DNA of 5,394 nt from NCBI GenBank assembly GCA_903835275.1, contig CAILMK010000760.1:1-5394 (forward strand). The letters are read 5' to 3'. The notes below the pieces were generated by a model. It was not told the DNA's origin and made no database searches. It saw nothing but the letters and a program-made list of their open reading frames with translations. Made by a program: the position numbers and the translations under genes. Shown one piece after another: positions 4,280 to 5,394 of the stretch; position 1 is the stretch's first letter, and every line of letters begins with the position of its first letter. This stretch comes from an uncultured bacterium (GTDB lineage Bacteria > Bacteroidota > Bacteroidia > CAILMK01).

Positions 4280-5394
4280 ATGGACAACAATATTGATAGC
4301 CTGAAAAGCTTTATTGAGAAAATAAAAACCATTGGATTTTGGGGAAGGATCTTCGGGTGGGGCAGTGTGCGCCGCCAAATGGTGGATGCTGCCACGGATC
4401 TTCAAAAAGTGCTCAGTAATTTTGATGCGCTGAAGGAGCAAAATGCAACCCTTCATACCACTATTTCGCAGCAGGTGGCGGAATTGAAAATTGCCACTGA
4501 TAATGTCATCCGCAAGGATAGTGAAATTGATAAACTGAATTTTATCATCGGCGAAAACAATGCTAAAATTTCATCTCTGACGGTAAGCCTTTCCTCGAGT
4601 GATACCACCTTGAAAAACCAGATGGAAAGCATCGGCAGGCTGACGAATGAAAACACTATACTCGCAGAGAATAATACCAACCTTTCGAGGGAAAACAAGA
4701 GGCTTTCCGGGGAAGCTGCTTCCAATGCGGAGATTATTCTGAATCATACCAACCGTAAAGGTGAACTTGAAGCTGAACTTGCCGGAATTAAAATGAAACT
4801 TGCAGGGGTAGAGGAAGATCTTAAAAATACCCGTCAGGAATATATTCAACTGGTGGCGAATGAAGAAAACAGAAAGGAAAAATACGAAAATGATGTAACT
4901 TCATTAAATGCCATCCGTGAGCAGATACAAGGGGATAGAAACAGGGAATTGGAGGAAAGGAATGCTGCGGAAAATACCAGGATCAGGAACCTGAAGGAAA
5001 CATGGAGTAAACACCAGGAGAACGTTAAAAATGTTCTGAAAAATATTTGTAATAAACATACGATTGAATATGTGGAGAAGGTATCCTTCCGCGGGGAGCC
5101 TGATAATACCCTTAAAATTTGTGATGAGCTGGTTATTTTTGATGCCAAAAGTCCCGGCTCGGATGACTTGAATAATTTCCCAAGCTACCTGAAAGCGCAA
5201 TCGGAAAGTGCGAAAAAATATGCAAAGCAGGAAAATGTGAAATCAGATATTTTCTTTGTTGTTCCAAGTAATACCCTGGAAAGATTATCAAGCTTTGTTT
5301 TCAATCTCGGCGATTATAATGTGTTTATTATTTCCATTGATTCACTGGAGCAGGTCATACTGACCTTGAAGAAAATTGAAGAGTACGAATTTGC
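4280..5394 (+). CDS. RmuC-like coiled-coil protein with PD-(D/E)XK nuclease motif, partial at the right edge
   Basis: The frame is open from the ATG at 4280 to the window end: 371 whole codons plus two bases, with no stop. Residues 1-35 hold a short aromatic segment (TIGFWGRIFGWGSVR, 17-31). About residues 36-255 are a long charged heptad-like region without prolines, rich in Glu, Lys, Asn and Leu, predicted to be coiled coil. The C-terminal part looks like the RmuC core: TWSKHQENVKNVLKNIC (about 243-259), then PDN at 274-276 and LVIFDAKSP at 284-292. Pro274-Asp275 and Asp288-Ala-Lys290 fit a PD-(D/E)XK catalytic signature. SDIFFVVPSNTLERL (322-336) matches the RmuC strand that ends in a conserved proline. 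RmuC proteins limit inversions and rearrangements at repeats in E. coli. This copy diverges from standard RmuC: it lacks an evident N-terminal membrane anchor and the usual RGNWGE-like block. Other PD-(D/E)XK coiled-coil nucleases are possible. The C-terminus is unseen. Confidence 0.75.
   Translation, partial: MDNNIDSLKSFIEKIKTIGFWGRIFGWGSVRRQMVDAATDLQKVLSNFDALKEQNATLHTTISQQVAELKIATDNVIRKDSEIDKLNFIIGENNAKISSLTVSLSSSDTTLKNQMESIGRLTNENTILAENNTNLSRENKRLSGEAASNAEIILNHTNRKGELEAELAGIKMKLAGVEEDLKNTRQEYIQLVANEENRKEKYENDVTSLNAIREQIQGDRNRELEERNAAENTRIRNLKETWSKHQENVKNVLKNICNKHTIEYVEKVSFRGEPDNTLKICDELVIFDAKSPGSDDLNNFPSYLKAQSESAKKYAKQENVKSDIFFVVPSNTLERLSSFVFNLGDYNVFIISIDSLEQVILTLKKIEEYEF

Noticed and set aside
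4228..4296. A 22-codon plus-strand ORF starting at an ATG at 4228
   Set aside because: It overlaps the start of the RmuC-like gene, lacks a ribosome site or a recognisable peptide, and is short enough to be chance.
4453..5200. Several overlapping minus-strand ORFs of 90-100 codons opposite the RmuC-like gene
   Set aside because: They are Phe/Ser/Leu-rich mirror images of the Glu/Lys-rich coiled coil on the plus strand, with no family signal.
3487..5394. AlbA_2 plus RmuC-like genes as a new two-gene defence system
   Set aside because: The genes are separated by 166 nt, AlbA_2 proteins of this type are common in Bacteroidota, and no defence hallmark such as a helicase, toxin or methylase is present.

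Overview
The window looks like a short stretch of a Bacteroidota genome, probably close to Chitinophagaceae or Sphingobacteriales. The evidence is start sites without Shine-Dalgarno sequences and with A-rich leaders, several boxes matching the Bacteroidota -7 element TAnnTTTG upstream of genes, a YD-rich lipoprotein, a bacilliredoxin, and intergenic repeats of a type I associate with this phylum. It holds six recognisable protein genes plus one unidentified ORF tail. The last gene runs off the right edge.

Left third, minus strand (read right to left): scoA (SCOT subunit A), then a GNAT acetyltransferase starting 3 nt after the scoA stop, then scoB (SCOT subunit B). This is a succinyl-CoA:3-oxoacid CoA-transferase operon with an acetyltransferase inserted between the two subunit genes. 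The scoB copy is broken: its first ~85 residues, including the catalytic Glu motif, are normal, but homology ends abruptly near base 100-105 and a stop follows at base 27. The outermost ~100 bases instead read open on the plus strand as the end of an unknown protein. This is either a genomic rearrangement or an assembly chimera at the contig edge. A perfect 14-bp GC palindrome lies in the GNAT-scoB gap.

Middle: a divergent intergenic region (1761-1873) carries a -7-like box for each direction. On the plus strand follow a lipoprotein with a Thr/Ser linker and degenerate YD-like repeats, then a BrxA/BrxB-type bacilliredoxin with a CGC active site, closed by a clear intrinsic terminator (3250-3276).

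Right third: a repeat-rich spacer (about 3291-3481) contains nested hairpins between short terminal inverted repeats, a degenerate palindromic module and a 12-bp direct repeat. The direct repeat ends within 6 nt of the apparent TTG start of an AlbA_2 (Schlafen-type) putative DNA-binding protein. After a 166-nt gap comes a long coiled-coil protein with an RmuC-like PD-(D/E)XK domain, cut by the window end.

The genes do not form an obvious single pathway beyond the SCOT operon. I see no convincing new defence or mobile system. The points most worth a second look are the scoB breakpoint, the acetyltransferase inside the SCOT operon, the composite repeat island and the divergent RmuC-like protein.
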